Assembly (NCBI GenBank): GCA_963169855.1
Contig: CAUJCN010000002.1
Coordinates: forward strand, 744,001-808,000
Length of the DNA stretch: 64,000 nt
Direction: 5' to 3'
From: Patescibacteria group bacterium
Lineage (GTDB): Bacteria > Patescibacteria > Dojkabacteria > J137
In this document: positions 15,667-23,431 of the stretch, in pieces
Layout: every line of letters begins with the position of its first letter
Position numbering within the stretch: position 1 is the stretch's first letter
The notes under the pieces: model-generated
Told to the model about the DNA's origin: nothing
Database searches by the model: none
What the model saw: only the letters and a program-made list of their open reading frames with translations
Translations under genes and position numbers: made by a program

Positions 15667-16098
15667 ATGGAGATCCCTAGAGATATATCTACAAACCCCA
15701 AATACCTACTAAATGGTTTAAGAGTCTTTGGTATAGATTCTCCAGATTTAAAGATACTTAAGAGTTCCCATAGGCTGAAGATACTCAGATATCTCTTTAT
15801 TGACGAGTTACCAGAGGAACTAGTTGAACTAGACGATCCTAAGTTCTACTTTTACAAATGTAGAGGTAACTTCATTCAAACTGTTATGGGTACTTTCTGG
15901 GCCTTACTTAGATATCAACTGATAACCGATAGAGCTCTTAAAATTAAAATAAAAGATTTCTATCAATTTGTGAGAAGTCTGGACTTTACTAAAAAACTGG
16001 ATAAAAGTGTAATAGAAGTTGTTAATCAAATACAAGATGATGTAATTGCGCACCTTGGACCGAAAATATTATCCTTTAATGATTCTGAGAACCTCTGA
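15667..16098 (+). CDS. Small protein of unknown function (leaderless)
   Basis: I do not recognise this 143-residue protein. It is mostly helical and charged, with no signal or membrane segment. Visible blocks are NPKYLLNGLRVFGIDSPDLK, SHRLKILRYLFIDELPEELV and NFIQTVMGTFWALLRYQLI, which includes a hydrophobic Trp/Leu stretch. It has its own consensus -10 ending six bases before its ATG. Its last 30 bases overlap the end of the convergent IMPase-like gene, an unusual 3' overlap that probably reflects genome compaction. Confidence 0.65.
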   Translation: MEIPRDISTNPKYLLNGLRVFGIDSPDLKILKSSHRLKILRYLFIDELPEELVELDDPKFYFYKCRGNFIQTVMGTFWALLRYQLITDRALKIKIKDFYQFVRSLDFTKKLDKSVIEVVNQIQDDVIAHLGPKILSFNDSENL

Positions 16099-16806
16099 GA
16101 CTTTAGAAGGGTCTGCTATAGCAACTATACTTCCTGAATTTGATATCGAATTGTATGTATACTCCGTACCATCTAATTTGTAGATGTTTCCACCATGAGA
16201 TTTTAAAATGCCATGCAGAGGAGCAATATCCCAAATATAAATCGCATCATTTGGGTAAACTACAAAATCAATTTCGCCGTTTAACATATTGATAATTGGA
16301 CGATATCCTCTTTTTAAATCCTTTCGGGAGACAGTTCTAATAGGATTATTATAACTAACACCTTCTTTCTCAATTGTTCTTAGCATCCCAGAGTTTTCTG
16401 TCGTAGCATTTTCAACTTCATCAAAGATGTTTGTGATTGGATTGTATGTAGTTCCAAAAATTACAGTTCCGTTTCTGATAATCGAAATCATAATGTTGAA
16501 TCTAGCAACCGATTTCAGAAAGTTTCTAGTGCCAGCCAATGGATCTATTGTTATAACTAAGTCATCTTTTGGATATTCTCCTGAATTCGACTCTTCAGAA
16601 ATGATTTTCGCGGTAGGGAACAATTCTTGTATTCTTGGAATTAGAAAATCTTGCGACTTTAAGTCAGTAGAAGTTACTGGAGAACCGTCAGCTTTTGTTT
16701 CTGTGGTGAAGTTTCTAGATAGGAAATCTTCTTCAATCATTCTTCCTGTCTCGATTATGGCGTTACGAAGCTTTTCTAGTAAATCTTTTTCAAGTGATTC
16801 TATCAT
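16069..16806 (-). CDS. Inositol-monophosphatase-family protein missing a metal-binding Asp
   Basis: This 245-residue protein follows the IMPase/CysQ fold. Motifs are ADGSPVTSTDLKSQDFL, IISEESNSGEY (the metal-binding Glu region), VITIDPLAGTRNFLKS (motif A) and AIYIWDIAPLHGILKSHGG (motif B, with its Asp). In IMPases motif A is D-P-x-D-G-T and the second Asp binds Mg. Here it is Ala, encoded GCT, one base from GAT. The family hydrolyses phosphomonoesters such as inositol phosphate or 3'-phosphoadenosine phosphate; activity of this copy is uncertain. The ATG is exactly six bases from a TAAAAT -10, so the mRNA is probably leaderless. The gene runs divergently from nrnA. Confidence 0.85.
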   Translation of the reverse strand: MIESLEKDLLEKLRNAIIETGRMIEEDFLSRNFTTETKADGSPVTSTDLKSQDFLIPRIQELFPTAKIISEESNSGEYPKDDLVITIDPLAGTRNFLKSVARFNIMISIIRNGTVIFGTTYNPITNIFDEVENATTENSGMLRTIEKEGVSYNNPIRTVSRKDLKRGYRPIINMLNGEIDFVVYPNDAIYIWDIAPLHGILKSHGGNIYKLDGTEYTYNSISNSGSIVAIADPSKVSEVLRIIKG

Positions 16807-16812
16807 GTGTGA

Positions 16813-16818
16813 ATTTTA
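16813..16818 (-). promoter_or_regulatory. Leaderless -10 element of the IMPase-like gene
   Basis: On the minus strand TAAAAT is followed by TCACAC and then ATG, the same six-base spacing as at 15667. It lies back-to-back with the nrnA promoter. Confidence 0.5.
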
Positions 16819-16850
16819 ACACTTCAATAGCTTAAAAGCTTAAAATCAGC

Positions 16851-16856
16851 TAAAAT
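16851..16856 (+). promoter_or_regulatory. Leaderless -10 element of nrnA
   Basis: TAAAAT, ACCAGT, ATG. The gap is six bases. The 56-bp region between the two divergent start codons therefore holds both promoters. Confidence 0.5.
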
Positions 16857-16862
16857 ACCAGT

Positions 16863-17888
16863 ATGACTGATCAAATAAAAGAGTTGGCATCAGAAATACT
16901 TGAAGTCATCTTAAAATCAAAAAAAATCCTACTACACTGCCACCCTTACCCCGATCCAGATAGTATTGGGTCTGTTTTGGCTATGTCGGAAGTTCTAAAG
17001 CATATGGGGAAAGAAGTCTTCTCAATAATTGGAGATACGGAGTATCCTCAAAACCTCTTGGGTTTACCAAACTACAAATGGATACAACCAAAAAACTTTA
17101 CTCAAATAGATACAAGCGAATTTGATTTATTCATTATTTTGGATAGCTCATCAACAGCACAAATTACCAGGTTGGTACCTATTGTGTTTCCAGATAATAT
17201 GAATACGATAGTAATTGACCACCATCCTACAAACTCTAAGTTCGGTAAGATTAATTTAGTAGAATCATCGTATTCCTCTACGAGCCAAATATTATATGAG
17301 CTTTTTAAATTATGGAATGTGGAAGTAAGTCCAGATACTGCAGTTTGTTTATTTATGGGAATCTATGCAGATACAGGTGGTTTTAAATATCTCAATTCAA
17401 CACCTGAAACAATTTTTGTAGCTTCTGAACTTGTAAAGATTAACCCTAACTATCACAAACTTCTTTTTGATTTAGAAAACAGTAAGAAGCCTATAGAGAT
17501 AGAAATGGTTGGATTAGCCTTCTCATCTGTTGAAAAATACTTTTCAAATCAGGTCGTATTATCAGTAATTCGTTATGAAGAAATCAAAAAAAGGAATCTG
17601 TCCAAGAATGATGCTATGGAAGGTCTTGTAGCAAGTCAATTAAGAACTGTAGTTGGTTGGGATTTGGTGGCAAGTCTTGTTGAAGCAGAGCATAATGTAG
17701 TTACAGTGAGTTTAAGAACTAGAGATGAAAACAAATTTGATGTTAGTAAAATCGCTAAAACAGTTGGAGAAAAAGGGGGAGGTCATAAAGGAGCAGCTGG
17801 TACTACTATTATGGAACCCGTATCCAAAGCGAAGGCAACCCTATTAAGAGCAATTGAGCAAGCTTTTCCTGAACTAGGAAAGCAATAA
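16863..17888 (+). CDS. nrnA: DHH-family phosphoesterase (NrnA-like)
   Basis: This 341-residue protein has the DHH/DHHA1 layout of NrnA (oligoribonuclease/pAp phosphatase). Motifs are LLHCHPYPDPDSIGSVLAM (H-x-x-x-D-x-D), LFIILDSSSTAQI, TIVIDHHPTNSKFG (DHH), GIYADTGGFKYLNS, and the C-terminal DHHA1 motif EKGGGHKGAAGTTI. NrnA degrades very short RNAs and converts pAp to AMP. The pAp step is the reaction often done by CysQ-type IMPases, and an IMPase-like gene with a lost metal ligand lies divergently upstream. That suggests, but does not prove, functional overlap. Confidence 0.9.
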   Translation: MTDQIKELASEILEVILKSKKILLHCHPYPDPDSIGSVLAMSEVLKHMGKEVFSIIGDTEYPQNLLGLPNYKWIQPKNFTQIDTSEFDLFIILDSSSTAQITRLVPIVFPDNMNTIVIDHHPTNSKFGKINLVESSYSSTSQILYELFKLWNVEVSPDTAVCLFMGIYADTGGFKYLNSTPETIFVASELVKINPNYHKLLFDLENSKKPIEIEMVGLAFSSVEKYFSNQVVLSVIRYEEIKKRNLSKNDAMEGLVASQLRTVVGWDLVASLVEAEHNVVTVSLRTRDENKFDVSKIAKTVGEKGGGHKGAAGTTIMEPVSKAKATLLRAIEQAFPELGKQ

Positions 17889-17892
17889 CTAG

Positions 17893-18741
17893 TTAGGATC
17901 GTAGCATAACTTGTGGGTAATCATCAGGAGAATTACTTTTCTTGAAAACAATCATTCCATTGTGTTCATAGATCATCATATCCTTATACTTTTCTGACTT
18001 AGCTTCTAGTATCTTTCTAATTACTCTTGGATTTGTTTCCATTATCAATCCAGCAATTGAACATAGTGCTTGAATTTTGGGGTTGTTGCAATCGACAGTA
18101 CACCAAACGTTGTAATTGTTTTTAGCTAGATCTGCAAATAATGCTATCCAATCTGAACCTTCTCTAGCTGCCGCAGAATATATTCTCTCTCCATCTACCA
18201 AACAACATGATTGTATGCCTTTGTTACCCCAGCGAATTACAATAGAACTGATATTTTTATTAAAGACTTTAGATTCATCAAAGTGCTTCCCATACGCCCC
18301 TTTTAACAATTTGGCAACTTCTATTTTATGCTCATCCTTTAGATCAGATAACTCTATGGACGTATACTCTGAACTCGTGGTAAGCTTATTCTTCTTTCTA
18401 GCAATTCCTTCAAAAATATCTTGGCAATCTTGTCCAAAAAACTCATAGACCTCCTCGGAATTCAAATTTCCACAAAACGAAGCAATTTTATACCGAAAAG
18501 CTGGATTGGTACGCGCAAACTCAACTATTTTAGGGATACTAGCGTGGATAATTTCTCTAGTTTCCTGCGGAATAACAATATCTGGGAGCCGCGAAATCTG
18601 TTTAAGGGCATTTATAACTATAATTGGATCCTCAGCTGCTCTTATAGGATTAGCAAATCTTATTTCTCGTGCTCTTATCTCCTTTATAATCTCAGGGTTT
18701 TCTATTTTGTGTGTATGAATATTTTCAAGCCAATTGGAGTA
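17893..18741 (-). pseudogene. Unknown gene truncated at its 5' end
   Basis: The frame is open from 18741 down to the stop at 17893 (about 282 codons). The only standard start within it is a TTG at 18465, in the middle of continuous protein-like sequence. Upstream of that TTG the reading is well-behaved (KIENPEIIKEIRAREIRFAN, PIRAAEDPIIVINALKQISR, EIIHASIPKIVEFARTNPAF). The true start therefore seems lost at the junction near 18.73 kb with an ABC-F fragment. The C-terminal part contains SIVIRWGNKGIQSCCLVDGE, REGSDWIALFADLAKNNYNV and MIYEHNGMIVFKKS. I do not recognise the family. It could still be expressed as a 190-residue protein from the TTG. Confidence 0.6.
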
Positions 18742-19002
18742 TTAAGCTTTGGAGAAAGAAGTCGTGTAATGCTAGCAAAATTGGCTTTAAGAAAACATAA
18801 TTTCTTAGTATTAGATGAGCCTTCAAATCATTTGGATATTGCTTCTAGGGAAGCATTGGCACACATGTTAAATGAGTTTCAGGGAACAGTGCTTTTAGTA
18901 TCTCATGATGAAAACTTTATGGAAGGGGTTGGACTAGACAAAGTAGTTACGTTGCAAAAGGGTCAATCGCATAACTCAAGTTTAGAGCTTTTAGAAAGTT
19001 AG
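18715..19002 (+). pseudogene. C-terminal fragment of an ABC-F ATPase
   Basis: Only the last part of an ABC ATPase domain remains: the signature GVLSFGERSRVMLAKLALRK, Walker B NFLVLDEPSNHLDIASREAL, and the H-loop TVLLVSHDENFMEGVGLDKV. The DEPSNHLD form is typical of ABC-F proteins, duplicated ATPases that act on ribosomes rather than in transport. A complete ABC-F has 500 or more residues with two such domains and a Walker A, none of which is upstream. Similarity begins at about 18733, inside the end of the opposite-strand truncated gene. An ATG at 18715 could make a 95-residue peptide, but a function is unlikely. Confidence 0.8.
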
Positions 19003-19072
19003 ATTTTGATCTCATACTATCTTGTTCAAACTTTGGCCTAACGACAAAGTAACTTTGGGATATCTAATTTTA

Positions 19073-20167
19073 CTAATCATCATCAACTTCGCCTTCACTT
19101 ACATTTCCACCCCTAATTCCTTTTTGGGTCTCATCAATAATATCGTCCATTATTCCTTCCATCACTTCTTCGATGTTGAACCAGCTCTTATGGATTCTAT
19201 GGTCTGTAATTCTTGACTGAGGGAAGTTAAATGTTCTGATCTTAGATGATCTTTCGGAGTCGCTAACAGCAGCTGATTTAATTTCTTTCGCCTCTGCAGC
19301 TCTTTTGTCTCTTTCAATTTGTTCTAACTTGGATGCTAAAACACTCATCGCAAGATCTTTATTTTTATGTTGCGATTTTCCCTGTTGAGAAGTAACGATA
19401 ATTCCTGTAGGGATATGAAGAATTCTAACTGCAGAGTCTGTAGTATTAACAGATTGTCCACCTGGTCCACTAGCTCTGTAGACATCAATTCTTAAATCGC
19501 TTTGATTAATAGCAACATCCTTATATTCAAATTGGGGAAGCACAGCCACAGCAACTGTAGATGTATGAATTCTTCCTAAAGCTTCTGTCTTAGGTACTCT
19601 TTGAACTCTGTGAACTCCACTTTCGAATCTGAATGTTGCGTAAGATCCAGGTTCGTCAACTAAGAAGATTGCTTCGTTGATTCCACCTTCAGCTTTTTGT
19701 TCTAAAGATAGAACCTCAACCTTGTACCCTTTAGCAACACAGTACTTAAGGTATGCTTTGTATAACTCTTCTCCGAACAAAGAGGCTTCTGTCCCGCCAA
19801 CTCCAGGACGAATTTCAATGATTGCTTTTTTCTCATCATTCTCAAGCGGAGTGGCTGTAAGTAGCTCAAATCTGGAGCTTAAAGGCGTTAATTTTTCAAG
19901 GATTGAGTTATTCTCAGCCACTGCATCTGCTCCGAAATCCGGATCGGAAACAAGCTCAAGATTATCTTCGTATTGTTTGATCAGCTTAGTAATCTCGACA
20001 TAAAGATCTAAAACTTCATTGGTTCTTGTGAGTTCTTTAAATAAAGAAATGCTTTCAGGAGAGTTAAAGTCGCTTATGGAAGAAGTTTTCTGTGTTAATT
20101 CGTCTTTAAGGTCTCGGAACTTTTGTATATCAACAGTCTTGATTTTGTTTCTGATTTCCTCCAACAC
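19073..20167 (-). CDS. prfA: Peptide chain release factor 1
   Basis: This 364-residue RF1 shows IIEIRPGVGGTEASLFGEEL. The stop-codon reading segment is VHRVQRVPKTEALGRIHTST, where P-K-T is the PxT motif that distinguishes RF1 from RF2 (SPF). The catalytic GGQ lies in YRASGPGGQSVNTTDSAVRI. The start is GTG at 20167: a perfect TATAAT lies six bases upstream and the first residues MLEEIRNKIK are sensible. RF1 reads UAA and UAG. The C-terminus is acidic (SEGEVDDD). Confidence 0.95.
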   Translation of the reverse strand: MLEEIRNKIKTVDIQKFRDLKDELTQKTSSISDFNSPESISLFKELTRTNEVLDLYVEITKLIKQYEDNLELVSDPDFGADAVAENNSILEKLTPLSSRFELLTATPLENDEKKAIIEIRPGVGGTEASLFGEELYKAYLKYCVAKGYKVEVLSLEQKAEGGINEAIFLVDEPGSYATFRFESGVHRVQRVPKTEALGRIHTSTVAVAVLPQFEYKDVAINQSDLRIDVYRASGPGGQSVNTTDSAVRILHIPTGIIVTSQQGKSQHKNKDLAMSVLASKLEQIERDKRAAEAKEIKSAAVSDSERSSKIRTFNFPQSRITDHRIHKSWFNIEEVMEGIMDDIIDETQKGIRGGNVSEGEVDDD

Positions 20168-20173
20168 GCCTTA

Positions 20174-20179
20174 ATTATA
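20174..20179 (-). promoter_or_regulatory. Leaderless -10 element of prfA with a GTG start
   Basis: On the minus strand TATAAT is followed by TAAGGC and then GTG. The six-base gap supports both the promoter and the choice of the non-ATG start. Confidence 0.6.
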
Positions 20180-20202
20180 ATCTAAAATAGAGTAGGTATG
20201 AA

Positions 20203-20230
20203 AATACCCTGCAGTTTCCCACAGGGTATT
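20203..20230 (-). terminator. Terminator of rpmE
   Basis: A perfect 9-bp stem AATACCCTG/CAGGGTATT with a 10-nt loop lies between rpmE and prfA. On the minus strand it is followed by TTTC. Confidence 0.7.
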
Positions 20231-20247
20231 GATCTATAGATGCTGAT

Positions 20248-20556
20248 CTACTTGATGTTCATCAACATGTCCTTTAGAGACAATCCTGATGTAGAAGCTT
20301 TCTTTTCTGTCTGCTTCTTTTCTTTTTTCTTTACAAGATTTGCCGACATTTCTGCAGCTACAGCTTTTTTCTTGTTGAACTTCTCAACTAAGTCGTCTCT
20401 GTCTACAAGGATTTCCTTTCCAGTATAGAAAGGGTGGCAATTGCTACATAATTCAACTTTTAGTTCTTCTTGAGTTGAACCTAAGTGTCTTACGTTACCA
20501 CAACTTGAGCAAGTTACTGTTGCTGAGTAATATTTTGGTTGTATTGACTTTTTCAT
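20248..20556 (-). CDS. rpmE: 50S ribosomal protein L31 with a C-terminal extension
   Basis: This 102-residue protein has the zinc-binding (C+) type core: YYSATVTCSSCGNVRHLGST and ELCSNCHPFYTGKEILVD, with two CxxC pairs. A Lys/Ala-rich extension of about 35 residues (EKKQTEKKASTSG and a final helix LSLKDMLMNIK) goes beyond the usual 66-75 residues. L31 bridges the subunits at the central protuberance. It is monocistronic, with a TATAAT box about 40 nt upstream and a terminator after it. Confidence 0.93.
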   Translation of the reverse strand: MKKSIQPKYYSATVTCSSCGNVRHLGSTQEELKVELCSNCHPFYTGKEILVDRDDLVEKFNKKKAVAAEMSANLVKKKEKKQTEKKASTSGLSLKDMLMNIK

Positions 20557-20593
20557 AATCTAGTACCCTAAAATAGCTTTTTAATGTGCTAGA

Positions 20594-20599
20594 ATTATA
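20594..20599 (-). promoter_or_regulatory. -10 element for rpmE
   Basis: The minus strand reads CAGATATAATTC. TATAAT is 37 nt before the rpmE ATG, giving a leader of about 30 nt. Confidence 0.5.
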
Positions 20600-20644
20600 T
20601 CTGTAAATAACGAAATAGTAAAGCTTAATTTTATATATCATATT

Positions 20645-21154
20645 ATGCAAATCAAGTTATCAGACGGTTCACTTTTAATTGAAAATAGTAATGGAGTTTC
20701 CGCACGAGTTTCTTACGACGGTGGTTTTACAGTACAAATTGGTGAGGTAGAAATTTCTAAGCCAGGGGAATATGAATATAGCAACATTGCAGTAAAAGCA
20801 GATGATGCTAAGTTAGCTAAAACAGCTAATATAAATATACTCGATATTCATGTTGATAACTTTTCTATACTTTTAGTTCCAGATACCAAGGACTTTAAGC
20901 CTGAATACGAAAATGCACTAGAAGTTGCTGACCTGCTTTTCGTAACAAACGAGACAGGTGATTTGAAAAAGTTAGCAAACGACGTTGATCCGAAGATTGT
21001 TTTTACAGCAAAACTTAAGAAGTATTCAAGAGCAGAGGACGAGGCTTTGAAAGGTATTTCTCAAAACATTCAATCAACAAAAACTATAAAACTTAAAGAA
21101 GGTGAATTGCAAGGTGAAGTAGCACCAGCACTTGTCATCTACGTATTAGAATAA
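20645..21154 (+). CDS. Degenerate MBL-fold-like protein (UlaG-like pattern without metal ligands)
   Basis: This 169-residue protein has the order of blocks seen in small UlaG-like metallo-beta-lactamase-fold proteins: a first strand pair (IKLSDGSLLIENSNGVSA), the turn EISKPGEYEYSNIAVKA, a strand run INILDIHVDNFSILLVPDTK, and ADLLFVTNETGDLKKLAND. The HxHxDH and H-L-G-D metal-binding elements are absent; V-P-D-T stands where HLGD would be. It could be a non-catalytic relative, but the similarity is by pattern only and no function follows. It ends 2 nt before dnaB and is probably in its operon. A TATATC box lies 5-6 nt before the ATG. Confidence 0.5.
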   Translation: MQIKLSDGSLLIENSNGVSARVSYDGGFTVQIGEVEISKPGEYEYSNIAVKADDAKLAKTANINILDIHVDNFSILLVPDTKDFKPEYENALEVADLLFVTNETGDLKKLANDVDPKIVFTAKLKKYSRAEDEALKGISQNIQSTKTIKLKEGELQGEVAPALVIYVLE

Positions 21155-21156
21155 AC

Positions 21157-22485
21157 ATGGCACAAGAAGTCCCTTTTAATCTCGAGGCAGAAAAAGCTGT
21201 TATCGGTTGCATCATTATAGATAATGATAATGTAATGAAGGTAATCGATGTTATCAAAGTAGACCATTTCTACGACCAGAGAAACCAGCAAGTATTCGAA
21301 ACTATCATAAAACTCCACAGTGGAGGAAAAGTTGTAGATTTACTTACACTTACGACTGAACTCGGCAAGAAAGGAAAGAAAGGTGCAGATGCTGTTTACA
21401 TTGCTGAATTAGTAGATTCTGTTCCTTCAATTTCAAATATAGAAGAATATGCTCAAATTGTTCGAGAGAATGCTATGAGAAGATTCCTGATGAGATTAGG
21501 AGGGGAAATGGAGACTAAATCTAGAAACTTCGAGGTAACGGTTGATAAGGTTATTGACGAAGTTGAAACTGACCTGTTCAGTATTTCTGAAAATGCTACA
21601 ACAAGTGAACTTTTCAACGCAGCTACTTTGCTAGAAATGCAAATGAAAAGAGCTGATGAGTATGCAAAGAATCCCAACGCTATTAGAGGTATTCCTACAG
21701 GAATTTCTTCTTTAGACGCTCATTTAAACGGACTACATAGTTCAGACTTAGTAATTATCGCTGCTAGACCTTCTGTTGGTAAATCTGCGTTTGCATTCGA
21801 TATCTGTAGACATATTAGCGTGAATGAGAAAAAGACTGTATGCATTTTCAGCTTGGAGATGCCTGCACTACAGGTGATAGACAGAATATCGGCTCAACAA
21901 ACAAACATAAGTTTGTGGAATATTAAAACTGGAAGTATGTCAAAAGAAGACTACAAGCGTTATGCAATGGAAGTCGGAAAGATATCAGAATCGAAACTTT
22001 TTGTAGATGAAACTCCTGGAGTTAGCATCATGCAGTTAAGAAGTAAGGCTAGAAAAGTTAAAATGCAGCACGGACTAGATTTAATTATGGTGGACTACCT
22101 TCAGCTTATGCAAGGGAATGGTAGAACTGATAATAGAGCTACAGAAATTGCCGAAATCTCTAGATCTCTTAAAATTCTTGCAAGAGAACTAAACGTTCCA
22201 ATTCTTGCTTTGTCTCAGTTAAACAGAGCAGTGGAGAATAGACCAGATAAGACTCCTCAGTTATCAGACCTTAGAGAGTCTGGTTCTATTGAGCAAGATG
22301 CCGACTTAGTTATGTTCTTAAGTAGAGATATCAATGAAGAACTCTCAGAAGAAAAAGCTAATGATTACGGAGACAATACAAGCAAGGTTGATGTAATTAT
22401 CGCAAAACATAGAAATGGTCCAGTTGGAAAAATTAAGCTTAAATTCGATGGTTCAAGACAGAAATTCTACGATGTTACAGAATAA
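21157..22485 (+). CDS. dnaB: Replicative DNA helicase DnaB
   Basis: This 442-residue hexameric helicase has the N-terminal primase-interacting domain (VPFNLEAEKAVIGCIIIDND) and a linker. The RecA-like motor shows Walker A LVIIAARPSVGKSAFAFDI, the catalytic Glu region TVCIFSLEMPALQVIDRIS, Walker B LDLIMVDYLQLMQGN, ILALSQLNRAVENRPDKTPQ and LRESGSIEQDADLVMFLSRD, and the C-terminal IIAKHRNGPVGKIKLKFDG with its Arg finger. It loads at the origin and drives the fork. It immediately follows the MBL-like gene. Confidence 0.97.
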   Translation: MAQEVPFNLEAEKAVIGCIIIDNDNVMKVIDVIKVDHFYDQRNQQVFETIIKLHSGGKVVDLLTLTTELGKKGKKGADAVYIAELVDSVPSISNIEEYAQIVRENAMRRFLMRLGGEMETKSRNFEVTVDKVIDEVETDLFSISENATTSELFNAATLLEMQMKRADEYAKNPNAIRGIPTGISSLDAHLNGLHSSDLVIIAARPSVGKSAFAFDICRHISVNEKKTVCIFSLEMPALQVIDRISAQQTNISLWNIKTGSMSKEDYKRYAMEVGKISESKLFVDETPGVSIMQLRSKARKVKMQHGLDLIMVDYLQLMQGNGRTDNRATEIAEISRSLKILARELNVPILALSQLNRAVENRPDKTPQLSDLRESGSIEQDADLVMFLSRDINEELSEEKANDYGDNTSKVDVIIAKHRNGPVGKIKLKFDGSRQKFYDVTE

Positions 22486-22490
22486 TGTTG

Positions 22491-22496
22491 TATAAT
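22491..22496 (+). promoter_or_regulatory. -10 element for tRNA-Leu
   Basis: TATAAT begins 20 nt before the mature tRNA 5' end, just after the dnaB stop codon. Confidence 0.5.
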
Positions 22497-22510
22497 TCTT
22501 AGCTTTAAAT

Positions 22511-22596
22511 GCCGAAGTGGTGGAACTGGTAGACACGTCAGACTCAAAATCTGGTGAAGCTAAAACTTCGTGAGGGTTCGAGTCCCTCCTTCGGTA
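22511..22596 (+). tRNA. tRNA-Leu (CAA)
   Basis: The gene is 86 nt, class II, with a long variable arm. Acceptor stem GCCGAAG pairs with CTTCGGT, so pair 1-72 is G-U; the discriminator is A, as expected for Leu. The anticodon stem TCAGA/TCTGG encloses CTCAAAA, giving CAA. The T-arm contains GGTTCGAGTCC. CCA is not encoded. Confidence 0.93.
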
Positions 22597-22701
22597 TAAT
22601 TAGAAATCTCCAGTAACCAATTTCCAATCAGCTATATTTTCGCCTTGCACTTTGATTCGGCTTTTTATATCATTTACTCGTATATTTGAGCATTAGTTTC
22701 T

Positions 22702-23406
22702 ATGGAAGAATTCGTATCATCAATCTTAAATTCAACTCTAAATTTCAACGAAATAGGTAAGTATTTTTTAATATGGTTAGCAGCTTTGTGGGTTGTTTTC
22801 TGTGTTTGGGTATTTGTAGATGCGAAAAGAAGGTATAAAAGTACAGCATGGGGAGCATTCTTTTTCTTTGCGGTATTGATTCTTAACTTTCCAGTTCTAG
22901 TTTTATATTTGATTATTAGACCTGAGAACGAAGAGAATCATGTTATTTATCTTGCAAACGATTCGAGTTCATCAGTATCAGGAGGCGTAAATGTTCCGTT
23001 AATTAACTTCACTGGAGAAGACGGATTAGTAAAGCTGTCTTTATCATTAAGTATGAGTAAAGGGGTGAACGAAGATGTAATGTTCGACATTAAAGTTAAC
23101 GATCAAGATAAATTCGAAATTACTGAACCAAAGAAAGAAGAAACTTTGGATGTAGCTGTAAATGTTGAACCTTCAACAGAAAAGGTTTCAAAGAAAACAA
23201 GAATCTCCTTGGATACCTTCAAAAAAAGAACTTCTGACTTAGGTGCAACTCTGAAATCTAAATTTAAGATGCCAAAGAGAGCTTCTAAAACGAAGGAGAT
23301 CGAAGTAGAAAAGATTATAGAAGTTGAAAATACTTCTGAAACTCCTGTAGAATCTAAAGAGGAAAAAGAAACTGCTAAGAAAGAAACTAAAGCAGAATCC
23401 AAGTAA
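22702..23406 (+). CDS. Two-helix membrane protein with charged C-terminal tail
   Basis: This 234-residue protein has two transmembrane helices at the N-terminus (IWLAALWVVFCVWVFVDA and WGAFFFFAVLILNFPVLVLY). They are joined by the short loop KRRYKST, and IIRPE follows. That W...D...R......P...Y...RP pattern resembles the small PLDc_N-type membrane modules. Residues 90-135 form a soluble beta-like segment. The remainder is a Lys/Glu-rich low-complexity tail ending ETAKKETKAESK. No enzymatic motif is present. It lies 26 nt before the LytR_C protein, so both may act at the cell envelope. Confidence 0.7.
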   Translation: MEEFVSSILNSTLNFNEIGKYFLIWLAALWVVFCVWVFVDAKRRYKSTAWGAFFFFAVLILNFPVLVLYLIIRPENEENHVIYLANDSSSSVSGGVNVPLINFTGEDGLVKLSLSLSMSKGVNEDVMFDIKVNDQDKFEITEPKKEETLDVAVNVEPSTEKVSKKTRISLDTFKKRTSDLGATLKSKFKMPKRASKTKEIEVEKIIEVENTSETPVESKEEKETAKKETKAESK

Positions 23407-23431
23407 TCCTGGATAGATTTAACAAAACTAA

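Noticed and set aside
18421..18714. Plus-strand N-terminal extension of the ABC-F fragment
   Set aside because: The reading (many Ile, Ser, Tyr, Asn without ABC motifs) is the complement of a better minus-strand protein frame, so only the part from about 18715 is kept.
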